A stretch of 64,000 nucleotides of DNA. Origin: Lotus japonicus. Lineage: Eukaryota; Streptophyta; Magnoliopsida; Fabales; Fabaceae. Both the position numbers and the translations under genes were made by a program. Positions 14,255-25,360 of the stretch are shown here, piece by piece. The notes beneath the pieces are model-generated. The model made no database searches and was not told the origin of the DNA. It saw only the letters and a program-made list of their open reading frames with translations. Positions within the stretch are counted from its first letter, which is position 1, and each line of letters starts with the position of its first letter. The stretch covers positions 66,829,920 through 66,893,919 of the forward strand of contig NC_080043.1 of assembly GCF_012489685.1 (NCBI RefSeq), written 5' to 3'.

Positions 14255-17200
14255 CTAACTAAAATACTGCTTTAGATGAGAGGCGTTCCATGTTCGTGGA
14301 ACCTTTTGACCGCTTAGTTGTTCCAACTTATAAGCTCCTCCTCCAACATCGCCAATAATCCTGTAAGGCCCGCCCCAGTTGGGTGAGAGTTTGTTGTGTT
14401 TATCGGGCATTGTATTTTTTCGGAGCACTAAGTCTCCTACCCTCATTTTTCTTGGCACCACTTTTGTTGAGAATTTTCTTGCCACCTTCACTTTTCCCGC
14501 CTCATTTCTTATGTGGGCCTCTCGTTGTTCCTCGGGCAGCATAATTAGATTTGCTATTAAGTTTTCTCCGTTGTCATTTTCATTAAACCGAGCCACTCGC
14601 CAATTTTGATTTTCAATTTCCACTGGGAGCATGGCGTCAGTTCCATAAGTTAGACGATACGGGGTTTCCTTTGTGCTTGACTGCTCCGTGGTGTTGTATG
14701 CCCAAAGAACGCCTGGTAGTTCCTCCGCCCAAAGCCCTTTTGCCTCATCCAGTTTCTTCTTTAAACCCTTCAGGATAACTTTGTTAGCCGATTCAGCCTG
14801 CCCATTGGTCTGTGGATGTTCTACAGAGGCAAATCGCATCTCGATTCCCATTTCTGTACAAAATTCTCGGGTAACACTACTTGTGAATTGTGTTCCGTTG
14901 TCCATTACTAATGCCCTGGGAACCCCAAATCTACAAATAATCCTTCGCCATAAGAAGCTCCTGACCTTAGCGGCCGTGATAGTTGCTACTGCCTCAGCCT
15001 CTATCCACTTAGTGAAGTAATCAACCGCGACGATGATGTACTTCATTTGTGCCTTCGCCACAGGGAATGGTCCTAAAATATCGGTCCCCCACATGGCGAA
15101 CGGCCAAGGCGCCATCATGGTTGTTAATTCTTCTGGTGGAGCCTTGTGTAGGTCAGAAAAGACTTGACATTTTTCACATTTCTTAACATACTCCAAACAA
15201 TCCTTCTTCATCGTTGGCCAATAGAATCCTGCTCTTATCACCTTAACTGCCAAGGATCGCCCGCCAATATGACTAGAACACACGCCTTCGTGGACTTCCG
15301 CCATTATTCCGAGGGCGTCCTTGATATCGACACATTTGAGCATAGGAGACATGATTCCTCGCCGATACAACTCTCCATCCACCAGTGTGTAAAAACTGGC
15401 TTCCCTTCGTTTTGCTCTCGTGTTCAAATCATCCTCCTTTGGTGGGTTCTCTAAGAAGGTTTTAATCGATTCCATCCAAGATACCTCGCCCTCACTGACT
15501 GACTTTACAGCTTTCAACTTTATTTCTACCAAATCAATGCTCGGGCGAGGCAGGGTTTCTTGAATGACTGTCTGGTAGTTGCCCAATTTCCCTGTGCTTG
15601 CCAACTTTGCCAACACATCAGCCCTCTCATTTTGTCCCCTCGGGACATGTTCTATTTTGATTTCTTTGACTTCCATCATCAATCTGCGCACCACTTCCAA
15701 ATATTTGGACAGTTGCGGATCCTTCACCTGGTACTCACCTTTCACTTGTTTAACCACTAACTGCGAATCTCCTTTGATAAATAGCTTCTGGACTCCCAAT
15801 TCAATGGCCAACCTTAAGCCGGCAATTAGAGCCTCGTACTCAGATTGATTATTGCTCGCCTTGAACTCGAACTTGAGAGACTGTTCAATGATCATTTTAT
15901 CTGGACTTTCGATTGTTATTCCCGCCCCACTTCCAGTGTTATTAGAGGATCCATCCACAGACAGGACCCATTCTCCTTGAGTCTTCTCTCCTTCAGTGGG
16001 TGTTAATTCCGCCACGAAGTCAATTAAACTCTGGACTGTGACTTGGCCCCTTGGCTCATATTGTAAGTCATACTCTGACAGCTCAACCGACCAGCTAACC
16101 AATCGCCCTGATAAATCAGGCTTCTGAAGTACTTGCCTTAAGGGAACATCAGTTTTAATTTTGACTTGGAAACTTTGGAAGTAAGGTCTGAGGCGCCTTG
16201 CAGTTTTCAGAATCGCCAAAGCCGCCTTTTCAATTTTTTGGTACCGCAATTCTGCCCCCTGTAAAGTATGGCTCACGAAATATATAACTTTCTGCTTTTT
16301 TCCTTCTTCCTGGAGCAAAACCGTACTTACCGCCTTGTCAGTAACCGCCAAATAGAGCACTAATGGAACGCCTGGTGTTGGCTTGGAGAGTACCGGTAAT
16401 GTGGCCAATGTTTCTTTCAATTTGGTAAAAGCTTGTTCGCATTCCTCTGTCCACTGAAACTTTGAATTCTTTTTTAAACATGTGAAGAACGGGGCCGCTT
16501 TGTCACCCGCCATTGGCAAGAAACGTGACAAGGCGGCCATTCGCCCTGTCAAACGCTGAACCTCCTTTATACTTGTTGGGCTTTTCATTTCCAAGATCGC
16601 CCTTCCCTTATCTGGGTTTACTTCTATTCCTCTTGATGTTAACATAAATCCCAAGAATTTTCCTCCCTGGATCCCAAAAGAACACTTCTCAGGGTTTAAC
16701 TTCATTTGATATGTTCTTAACTGATCAAACGCTTCTTTAAGGTCGCCGCCATGATCACTAGCCCTGGCGGATTTTACAATCATGTCATCCACATACACCT
16801 CCATATTCCTGCCTACTTGCTTTGAAAAAATTTTGTCCATGAGCCGTTGGTACGTAGCTCCTGCATTCTTCAAACCAAAAGGCATTGTCTTGTAACAATA
16901 GTTCGCCTGATTGGTCATGAATGCTGTACTTTCCTCATCCGAGGGATGCATCATAATCTGATTATAGCCCGAATAAGCGTCCATGAGACTTAAAAGTTCA
17001 TTCCCTGAAGCTCCATCCACAAGCTTGTCAACATTGGGAAGTGGGTACGAATCTTTGGGACACACTTTGTTCAGGCTCGTGTAGTCCGTGCACATTCGCC
17101 ATTTCCCATTGGCCTTCTTGACCATTACAACATTGGCGAGCAACGTTGGGTACTGTACCTCACGGATGAAGCGGGCCTTGATCAATTTTTCAGTCTCTAC

Positions 17201-19705
17201 TTGCACAGCCTTGTTCTTTTCTTCACTCATTCTTCGCCTTGGTTGGATGACCGGGGTCGCCCCTGGTCGTATGGCTAGCTTGTGGGTGATCACCTTGGGA
17301 TCAATCCCTGGTACATCATTGATGGTCCATGCGAAGAGATCTAGATTATCACCCAGAAGGGTGATTAGTCTGTCCTCTTGTTCTGTTGTCAACCCACTGC
17401 CAATCTTTAGAAACTTGTCCTTGACTTGCACCTGCTTGGTTTCTTCCAGCGGTTGTGGGCGAAAATCATCAGCATCATCTCTTGGGTCCAAGCTAAATCC
17501 TTCTTGTGGGAAGATTTCTGTAATTCGGTGGCTCTCCTTGGCGGCCTTCCGCCCATAGAGCGCCACGCTCCTCAAATAGCATTCCCTTGCTGCATTCTGG
17601 TCTACACGCAATATCCCGACCTTCCCGTTGCAGGCGGGATATTTAACAGTTAAATGAGCAGTTGAGATGACCGCGCAGACCTTATTGAGGGTGTCTCGCC
17701 CCAAGAGTACGTTGTAATTGGCTCTACACGCCAATACTAAGTACTTTACTTGAAACTTCTTGACAAACTCTCCTTCTCCAAAGGCAGTCGGAATTTCGAC
17801 GTATCCCCGCACACTGACACGGTCTCCTGTGAATCCCACCAAAGTTCCCCTGTATGGTTTCAAATCTGATTCCTTTAGTCCCAGGCGATCAAAGGCGTCT
17901 CCATAGATGATGTCTGCCGAAGATCCCTGGTCTAAGAATACTTTCTTTGTCACATAATTGTTAACCCTAATTGTTACCACAATTGGATCGTTGTCATGGG
18001 GAATTACATGCGCAAAATCCTGAGGGGTGAATATAATAGGGGAATGATTCACCCAACACTCGCCTTCGTTCGACTCCTGTACTGAGTGTACTGCCGCTAC
18101 GTAGCGTTTTCTAGCCTTACTTGAAATTGCACCCCCGCCAAATCCTCCTGCAATAGATGAGCATTCCCCAGCAGGATCGCCCAACTCTTCAACTATCTCT
18201 TTACCTTTACCTTTGTCCCCTTGAGTGATTTTAGCTACCTCCGGCGCTGCTGTGTCTTTGACAAAGTTTGCCAAATGGCCAGCTTTAATCAAGCGATCAA
18301 TTTCCCGCCTTAAATTCCAGCAATTATCTGTCGTATGCCCCAACGCTCTGTGGTACTCGCACCACCTATTGGTGTCCACGTTAGCTGGCGGTCGCCGTGG
18401 GGGTGGTGGGTACTGCACAACGTTGGTCTGTCCAACCGCCCTTAAAATGGTACTTAAGGGTGCATTCAATTTAGTAAGTGGGATTGGCGTTGGCGAAGCA
18501 CCAGGCTGACCAGCTGTGGCAGCAGCGGGACCTTGTGAATTTCTGTGCCATGTATTTTGAAAGCCAGGTTTAGAGTTGTGGTATGGTCCCGGTCTTGGTA
18601 CGCGGGGGGTTTGCGCTATCCTGGTTTCCTTCCCCGCCTTAGATTTGTCTTGTGAAACACCGCCAGATTGAGACTGCTTACGTCCTTCCTCTCTTTCTTG
18701 TTTCTTCTGGTCATCTTGCTCAATCAATATGAACTCTTGAACACGAGCGCGAAGATCCATCATATCCTTCGCCGGTCGCCTTGTTAAGTCTCTATTCAAA
18801 TCTCCCGCCCGAAGGCCATTTTTGAATGACGCCAAACAGACATCTGGATTTTCATCCTCCAACTGCACCGCCATCTTGCTGAAGCGTGCCATGTAGGTTT
18901 TTAATTTCTCGCCTGGTTGCTGATGTATGCTGATAAGATCAAACATTGTTGCTTTTGTGGTTTTATTGGCGGAAAATTGAGTCAGAAACTTAGTGGACAG
19001 ATCAGTGAAATTATCAATGGAGAAGGGCGGTTGTCGAATGAACCACTGCATCGCCATGCCCTTGAACGTGGAAGGCAATAATCGACATTTTACCGCATCC
19101 GACGCCCCGCCGATCACCATTTTAGTATTGAAGTATCTAAGATGCTCCATAGGATCAGATTCGCCCGAAAAGGCGTCTAATGCCATGGTTTGCAGGTGCT
19201 TTGGAATGTCCACCCTAGTGATGGCTGGAACAAAAGGTTGGAATTCAACTACATCCTCCGCCTCCAGGCGTTGTTCTTGCTTAAAATTCTGCCGCTGAGT
19301 AAGATACTCAACTTGGGCTTGCAACTGCTCGTTTTGGGACTGCACCTTCTGCAAGGTATCTAACATTTGTTGCAAAGCCGCAGGCGTGATACCTGTCACT
19401 GCCTCTTGCACTCTCCGTGGAGCAGTTGTTTTAAGATCTTCCAAGTTCACGTAGTCAGGCGGCGTTGAACGCCGCCGAACACCTGGATCTGATTTAGCGA
19501 TCAGATCTGAAGGTCTTCCCGGAGCTGCATTCACCAATGACGCCGGCGACGGCGCCACTGAGTGGACCCCCTCCGAGGAAGCTTCCTGCTCTTGGTCGTC
19601 CAGTACGGGACGGTTGTTGTTTCGTCCGCCGGCGCGACCGCCGTGTCGACCACCACCGCGCCGGCGATGATCGCGCCGACCTACGCCGTATGAACGAGTC
19701 TCCAT
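14255..19705 (-). CDS. gag-pol: Gag-Pol polyprotein of the Tat-type Ty3/gypsy element
   Basis: One open frame of 1816 aa without stop or shift. An Arg/Gly-rich N-terminus is followed by a coiled coil (about 105-145) and the retrotransposon Gag domain (about 165-330). A modified zinc knuckle WCEYHRALGHTTDNC lies at 448-462 and the protease motif LDQGSSAD at 591-598. Reverse transcriptase spans about 840-1035 with YVDD at 971-974. A first RNase H-like module (about 1100-1200) reads LYLAVTD where active Ty3/gypsy copies have an Asp, so it looks degenerate. A second RNase H (about 1245-1370) keeps D1251, E1291, D1313 and D1363. Integrase has H1472, H1479, C1510 and C1513, then the D1542, D1602, E1638 triad, and a C-terminal chromatin-binding-like tail. 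Every other catalytic residue I can check is present, so it may still be active. The start ATG lies 42 bp downstream of the primer site. Confidence 0.95.
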   Translation of the reverse strand: METRSYGVGRRDHRRRGGGRHGGRAGGRNNNRPVLDDQEQEASSEGVHSVAPSPASLVNAAPGRPSDLIAKSDPGVRRRSTPPDYVNLEDLKTTAPRRVQEAVTGITPAALQQMLDTLQKVQSQNEQLQAQVEYLTQRQNFKQEQRLEAEDVVEFQPFVPAITRVDIPKHLQTMALDAFSGESDPMEHLRYFNTKMVIGGASDAVKCRLLPSTFKGMAMQWFIRQPPFSIDNFTDLSTKFLTQFSANKTTKATMFDLISIHQQPGEKLKTYMARFSKMAVQLEDENPDVCLASFKNGLRAGDLNRDLTRRPAKDMMDLRARVQEFILIEQDDQKKQEREEGRKQSQSGGVSQDKSKAGKETRIAQTPRVPRPGPYHNSKPGFQNTWHRNSQGPAAATAGQPGASPTPIPLTKLNAPLSTILRAVGQTNVVQYPPPPRRPPANVDTNRWCEYHRALGHTTDNCWNLRREIDRLIKAGHLANFVKDTAAPEVAKITQGDKGKGKEIVEELGDPAGECSSIAGGFGGGAISSKARKRYVAAVHSVQESNEGECWVNHSPIIFTPQDFAHVIPHDNDPIVVTIRVNNYVTKKVFLDQGSSADIIYGDAFDRLGLKESDLKPYRGTLVGFTGDRVSVRGYVEIPTAFGEGEFVKKFQVKYLVLACRANYNVLLGRDTLNKVCAVISTAHLTVKYPACNGKVGILRVDQNAARECYLRSVALYGRKAAKESHRITEIFPQEGFSLDPRDDADDFRPQPLEETKQVQVKDKFLKIGSGLTTEQEDRLITLLGDNLDLFAWTINDVPGIDPKVITHKLAIRPGATPVIQPRRRMSEEKNKAVQVETEKLIKARFIREVQYPTLLANVVMVKKANGKWRMCTDYTSLNKVCPKDSYPLPNVDKLVDGASGNELLSLMDAYSGYNQIMMHPSDEESTAFMTNQANYCYKTMPFGLKNAGATYQRLMDKIFSKQVGRNMEVYVDDMIVKSARASDHGGDLKEAFDQLRTYQMKLNPEKCSFGIQGGKFLGFMLTSRGIEVNPDKGRAILEMKSPTSIKEVQRLTGRMAALSRFLPMAGDKAAPFFTCLKKNSKFQWTEECEQAFTKLKETLATLPVLSKPTPGVPLVLYLAVTDKAVSTVLLQEEGKKQKVIYFVSHTLQGAELRYQKIEKAALAILKTARRLRPYFQSFQVKIKTDVPLRQVLQKPDLSGRLVSWSVELSEYDLQYEPRGQVTVQSLIDFVAELTPTEGEKTQGEWVLSVDGSSNNTGSGAGITIESPDKMIIEQSLKFEFKASNNQSEYEALIAGLRLAIELGVQKLFIKGDSQLVVKQVKGEYQVKDPQLSKYLEVVRRLMMEVKEIKIEHVPRGQNERADVLAKLASTGKLGNYQTVIQETLPRPSIDLVEIKLKAVKSVSEGEVSWMESIKTFLENPPKEDDLNTRAKRREASFYTLVDGELYRRGIMSPMLKCVDIKDALGIMAEVHEGVCSSHIGGRSLAVKVIRAGFYWPTMKKDCLEYVKKCEKCQVFSDLHKAPPEELTTMMAPWPFAMWGTDILGPFPVAKAQMKYIIVAVDYFTKWIEAEAVATITAAKVRSFLWRRIICRFGVPRALVMDNGTQFTSSVTREFCTEMGIEMRFASVEHPQTNGQAESANKVILKGLKKKLDEAKGLWAEELPGVLWAYNTTEQSSTKETPYRLTYGTDAMLPVEIENQNWRVARFNENDNGENLIANLIMLPEEQREAHIRNEAGKVKVARKFSTKVVPRKMRVGDLVLRKNTMPDKHNKLSPNWGGPYRIIGDVGGGAYKLEQLSGQKVPRTWNASHLKQYFS

Positions 19706-19747
19706 GGCTCGCGATTCCTCCTTCTGTCACCGGAAGAGCTGAGTCTT

Positions 19748-19764
19748 CCCCACAGACGGCGCCA
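19748..19764 (-). other. primer binding site of the Tat-type element
   Basis: The minus strand reads TGGCGCCGTCTGTGGGG, one base after the LTR end. TGGCGCCGT-type sites are used by plant Ty3/gypsy elements; I do not assert the exact tRNA. Confidence 0.8.
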
Positions 19765-19765
19765 A

Positions 19766-20143
19766 TGTTCTGTACTAGGGCAAGCTTATGTAAGAGAAAG
19801 ACAAAAGGTAAACCCTTGCAGAGCACTAAAATAGCAAAACTACCATAAAAGGAATATTCTCATTAATGCTGAAAAAGTTGGTCTCGTACAAGTGGATGAC
19901 CTCCCCTTTTATAGAGGGGGTGGTCATGATATGGATCTTTCCTATATTTGGGCCTGACAATCAGGGCCCAAATCCCCGTACACATAAGACAAATCCAAAG
20001 GAATCTTCCAGCTGGCTTGTGGGTCCATCACCTAAGGGAGGGCAATGAAGCTCGTCATGTTGCCTTTCCCGCCTTGGCTATCGTCAATGGTTTATTGTTC
20101 ATTTTGGGCGGGACATAATCTTCTTTATGTCCCGCCCAGTCCA
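19766..20143 (-). repeat. 5' LTR of the Tat-type element
   Basis: 378 bp, TG...CA ends in element orientation. TATAAAA at 19907-19913 on the minus strand is the likely element promoter. The hairpin arms GGGCGGGACATA (20106-20117) and TATGTCCCGCCC (20126-20137) sit near its upstream end. It is followed at 20144 by the ACATG target duplication. Confidence 0.95.
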
Positions 20144-20530
20144 ACATGTATTTAAGCCCAAATATCACTATTATGAATTTACTACGAGTTCTATCTTCAT
20201 ATAAATTGAAGTCTTGCGCTTCTGGGTCTTCTGAATGTGACGAAAATCTCGACACTATTTTCCCGCTGAATCCTCTTCGGCTCGCAGATTTTCCCTGGAA
20301 ACAAACAGGTTCCGATTCTCTCATCTTTCCATTATTTTCTGTGTTCCTTTATCGCTAACTGCTCCTCAGCGAGAAAAATTCATGTTTCCCTCACCCTAGG
20401 GCTTCAGATTGCTAATTCGCTTTCTTAATCACCCCATCTTCAGATTGTTGTGTGTGGAATTTGTATGTTGAATGTGTTGCGTGTGTTTTTCTTTTGTTTA
20501 TTTATTTTGGGTTTTTTTTCAGTGCAGAAA
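20144..20530 (+). promoter_or_regulatory. proximal promoter and 5' UTR of the BUG22-like gene
   Basis: 387 bp between the Tat element and the BUG22 ATG. TATTTAA (about 20149-20155) lies at the very junction and could be a TATA element. An upstream ATG at 20173 opens a short frame. Everything further upstream was moved 9.5 kb away by the insertion. Confidence 0.4.
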
Positions 20531-23500
20531 ATGTTCAAGAACACATTCCAATCTGGATTTCTTTCCATATTATACAGCCTTGGGTATGTTGTGTTTTGAT
20601 TTGTTTGTTTGTTTCACATGTTTGATGTTATGTAAGTACTGAAGTTTTGCATTGTTTTTTGTTTTTGGTTTATAGGAGCAAACCTTTGCAGATATGGGAC
20701 AAAGAAGGTAAATGTTTTCTGGTTTGAAGTAGCATTGGTGGTATTTTTTTTTTATTTGGTTTAGATTTTTTATGCTTCCTTGAAGTGATATGAATCTGTT
20801 AAGTCGAAATAATATACTCCATTATCATTTTGAATGTTAATTAGGCATGTCATGAAAGATTGATATGCAAAATATGTATGAAGAAATGCTTAGTTTCTCA
20901 CGCACCGGTGAGGGATGAATATTGGCATTTCCATCATTCATGTTGTGTAAGGGAATTGATTATTCTTTGGGGTCACTTTCTCTTATTTGACAAAATATTT
21001 TTATTAAGTTAACATTTCTCTCAGTTGAAAATTCCATGTCTTCTAATCCATGTGTCTTATTTAGTAATTAGTATATGCTTAGCGATATCTTTAAATTATA
21101 TTTAATGACTATTCCCTTGTTGAAGTGAATGTTAGGAAATAGAATGTGAAGCAGAATGGAAAAAAAGTGAGGTGGAGATGAGAATGTTGAAGTAGATTAA
21201 TGGGGAAAAATAAAATAAAAAATAGGAATGGATGCATTCAGGAGAAATTTGAAGTGGAACCTATAGAGGAGAAGATGACAGAAACTTGTTTAATGTTATT
21301 TGGTCGTGGATCTAGTGAGAAAAGTAGATCAAATGGAAGATAGTTTGATTGAAAGGGGTAGATAAAGACTAAGGAGAACTTATGGAAAAACCACGAATAA
21401 GACCTTATTATAAATAGTATTATTGAAAAATTAGTTCTTGATAGATCCCAATGGTATTAATTGACTCTTGCAGTTGGCCTCCTGGTGGGATAAGGTTAGG
21501 TTGTTGTTTCAAAGAAGCCTGATAAAAATGTAACCAAGTTAGAGAGAACTTTTGAATCTCTGGGATATTTATTCTATTCCTTGTCCTACTGCTACATAGT
21601 TTGACTTTGAAGCATATGAGATAGAGTTAGATAATTTTTCTAAAAATTTGATATGATTCCATTAGTTGGTCAATGCCTTGTTTTATTTTTTGGTTTATTT
21701 GAGGAACGGGACTGTCTCAAATAGTTTTTGTATTACACATTTGTGATTTGCAATGATGGTACCTATCGTACTTTTATATTCAAGGCGAGTATTGTATTAC
21801 TGATTTTGTATTGGAATTTTTTTTCTAGTTGTGAATGGCCATGTAAAACGACCACAAGATGAAGACATACAATCAAATGTACTGGAAATAATTGGATCAA
21901 ATATTCAGTCCACATACATTACATGCCCAGCTGACCCAGCTGCAACACTTGGTATAAAACTTCCATTCTTGGTTATGATTGTCAAGAATCTAAAGAAGTT
22001 TTTCACTTTTGAGATTCAAGTTTTGGATGATAAGAATGTCCGACGACGGTTTCGAGCTTCTAATTTCCAAGTGTGTAAGTTTGCCCATGTTTGCTTGTCT
22101 TATGAGTTTGCTAACACCTTGCAGTTGTTTTCTTTGATATGTATTTTGTGCATGAGTGCTTGCTTCCCATGTAAATATGTAATAGTACCGGAAATTTTGA
22201 TTTTCTGACTAGTAACACATTTACATAGTTCTTTTATCTGGTCACTTTATCTAACACTTAGAAAGTCTTTCGAAGAATCCCAGTGTCGTTACCCAAGTCT
22301 GTGATAGAATCTGCAATTTGACATACCCTCTTCTCTAGTTATTCTTGTAAAGGTCTATATTAATTCAAATTACATGATGCTTTCGTTTGTAACTGCAAAA
22401 TTATTGAGATTAAGCAATGTCAATCACAGTAGTCTCCTTAAGGTGGTGTTAAGATTAATGTTCTCTTCACAACTTTACACTCTACTCTTTCAGAAAGAGA
22501 TAGGAAAAGAAGATAAGAGAAATGATTGATATGATGAGTGATGTGATAGAAACAGATGAGATAGAAAGAAAAACATATAGTGAAAATGAGATGTAAGATA
22601 AACAGGAGTGTGAACATATCAAAGTTGGTGGTATTAACTCATTGATAATTTGGTATAAAAATTAATTAGCTATTTTAACAGGAAATCACACAGTATGGGC
22701 AATACAGATTTAGTCTGCTACAAAGTGGATACTCTTCCCACTAGAGTTTTGTTGGCGAGCACAATCATACACCCTGTAGTTTGAGTAAATTGGAATTGTC
22801 TTGTTCATTCTTTTTTTTTTTAATCTGCGTCTTGTTCATTCTACATACCATGAACACGGAATAATGAAGTGATTCTGTTTTAGACTTTTGTGGTTTAGTC
22901 TTGTGAGTGGAAAGAATAGGCACTGCAAGAGCTTTGCCCAATTAAGTGGGTCCGCTGACTCGACTCCGATTAGATGTTGAACGTTAGAGACCTAAAAAAG
23001 GACTTGCGTGATTGAGTGATGCAATGACTGAAACTCTGTTGTTTCATACAATTTTTTATTGTGGTTAGATACCAATTGAGTAATATATAAGAAAAGTTCT
23101 GTTCAACTTATTGTCTTGATGTGCATTCCAACATCCATTTGCACTTATGTCAACTGATATGCAAACATAGTCTTAGTCATTAGAATTTTGCTTTCAAGCA
23201 AATTCATTTTTATTATATACTCCGGTGAAATATTAGTTTCTGAAATACAGTGATATGATTTCTATCTATAATACCTTCAACATGCATTACAATTTACAAG
23301 TGATTTCTTATTTTATTACTTTCATGTTGTAGGCTGTCACTCGAGTAAAGCCCTACATTTGTACCATGCCACTGAAAATGGATGACGGGTGGAATCAAAT
23401 CCAATTTAACCTAGCTGATTTCACTAAGAGAGCATATGGCACTAATTACGTGGAGACGCTGCGAGTTCAGGTCCACGCAAATTGTCGCCTGAGAAGGATA

Positions 23501-23698
23501 TATTTCTCTGATCGCCTCTACTCTGAAGAGGAACTACCCCCAGAGTTCAAATTGTACCTTCCAATGCAGGTAAGAAATGGTGCCTGCATATGAATAGCTT
23601 GTCTTTTTATATTTTCATCTCAATTGCATGTCAAGTCTCATCTAGCTTTTTTTAAGATAAAACCCCACCTTCTGTTTGTCATATTGCAGAAATCTTGA
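20531..23698 (+). CDS. BUG22: BUG22/CFAP20-like protein (cilia- and flagella-associated protein 20 family)
   Basis: Five exons: 20531-20583, 20676-20707, 21829-22070, 23333-23569 and 23690-23698, all with GT-AG introns and matching phases, encoding 190 aa, the usual size of this very conserved family. The start [18 protein letters not shown] is the family N-terminus. Later stretches include [57 protein letters not shown] and [12 protein letters not shown]. The last exon adds only Lys-Ser and the stop. In animals and protists the protein belongs to the inner junction and basal-body region of axonemes and has been linked to tubulin modification. Flowering plants lack cilia, so its role here must be non-ciliary and is not shown by the sequence. 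Intron 3 (1.26 kb) is the longest. Confidence 0.95.
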
Positions 23699-25360
23699 AA
23701 ATGTTGCGGGAGGATGGAACTGAAGCCACAAGAACAAGAAGACTTGATGTTATATGCTGTTCTGCCTATTGGCTTATTTGCTCTAAAATGTGTCTTTGTT
23801 ATAGTAAAATTAGAACTTCTGCAACTGCTCTATTCCCTTCCAGTAAGACTAAGCTTGTAGGGTGTCTCTGATGATTCTGTAATTTAGGACTCAATTTCGG
23901 TTAGATTTGTGCTTTCATATGATGGTTTGAATGCAATTTCATTTATAACATATTATGCCCAAGACCTTGTTATATGATTTGAGGGAAATAGAAATATCTT
24001 AAAAACTCTAGTGTGGCTAAAAAATTTGGAGTTAAGGGAAAGTGGAAGGTTAAAATAACTCTTCAAGTCTTGTGTGATGTCCTTGCGCTCTGTCAAAAAA
24101 TAATTTGTGGGATATTATTGACAATGAATTATAATTTGCAGACTGTTTTGACTAAAATATCTCCAGTTACTTTGTTGATTTCAAAATAGATCTTTCATAT
24201 ATAATCGCTAACAATTCTATGTCACCTTAAACTACGATAAAGTTTTCCCCTTGTATAACTTACAATTGTGTCTTTCTTCCCCTTGCATACCAAATAATAG
24301 AAAGCCTATTGTCTTTCTCCTCCCGTTCAATCAAACTAAATATGGGTTTTTTTCTTTCTTTCCTCTCCTCCCCTCTATTAAAAGTTTTCTCATTTCTTCC
24401 AATTTAACCCGGAGTACTTCTTGCCAATTGTGGTAAAAAAGCAATATACAAATTTATACATAACTTCAAGTCCAAATAAAAACGGGTGATTAGTTCAAGT
24501 GGTAAGTAAAATTTAGATTCAAGTCTTATCTATAGAATAGTCCTTGCTAGAAGAGCTAACCAACCGGGGAAAACTTGCATCCCGGACCGGGATGCAAGTT
24601 TTCCAAGCTCTAACCAACCAGGATGCAGATGTTCCAAGCTCTGATGTTGTTAAACTCAGACCATTCTTTGTCTCGGTGAGAATATAGGTTGGTTCAACAG
24701 TAAACCTTATAAATTTCCTTGGTTTAATAGTGTAATGTGCATCTCTTTTAGAGAAGCTGCCATTGTTTTAAAATGAAAGATCGCGTTGACCACCAAAAAA
24801 ATAATAAGAGCATCTCTAGATTAAATCTCCTTATATATTTCCTTGTAAACACATTTTTTCTTCTTAAATCTTAATGCGTTCGCATCATAACACATTACAA
24901 ATTGAACAAGTGAATAAATCTTATTCATTTTTGAGAAACTCTGGAAATAACTTTTCTGTTCTTTTATTTTTTTTGGGTGACGTAATGCATAATGTTGGGA
25001 CTTGGGATGAGCTTGGTTGACGTAATGTAGTACAGAAAAATAATTAGGACAGTGTTCCCTAAACAGACCCTTCAAGTGCAGATAAAGAACAAAGAGCTGA
25101 GGAAGCAATAAAACTGACTTCATTTCTTTTAGATTATGTATATGTATATGTACTGGGGAAAAAGGGAAGACATTGACTCACCTATTTGTTCACCTTTAGA
25201 GGGGGGAAAACACAAATTTCAACATGATTATCAGTTTTCAAAATTAACTGTAGCCATGAACTTGATTTGTTAACCTTCCAAAACTGAAGCACATCTAGGG
25301 AAATAACAAAAAGAATGAAAATTGAAAATCATACACTGTTCAAGCATGGGTCAGGGTGAC
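23699..25360. other. intergenic, with a perfect hairpin at 24568-24604
   Basis: This region lies between the BUG22 and PIG-M 3' ends. It holds an 18-bp perfect inverted repeat with a one-base loop (24568-24585 and 24587-24604), embedded in a direct repeat of AGCT(C)TAACCAACC. A tRNA-like phrase GATTAGTTCAAGTGGTAAG (about 24489-24507) resembles the A box of a tRNA-derived SINE, but no B box is clear. Otherwise no gene is seen. Confidence 0.5.

Larger units (their letters stand above)
10609..20143 (-). mobile_element. intact young Ty3/gypsy Tat-type LTR retrotransposon
   Basis: A complete 9,535-bp element in minus orientation. Both LTRs are 378 bp, and the same five bases ACATG flank it at 10604-10608 and 20144-20148. 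The order along the element is 5' LTR (right), primer site, an uninterrupted gag-pol frame with protease, RT, two RNase H modules and integrase, then a spliced gene on the opposite strand, a purine-rich tract and the 3' LTR (left). Two RNase H domains plus an antisense gene between pol and the 3' LTR are features I know from the Tat lineage. The LTRs differ at one position (CCCTAGC against CCCTTGC), so the insertion is very recent. Confidence 0.93.

Noticed and set aside
22435..22640. Similarity of this BUG22 intron segment to about 40570-40750
   Set aside because: Both are A/G-rich with GATGTGATAGAAA-like phrases, but I could not establish shared ends or a reliable alignment by eye.
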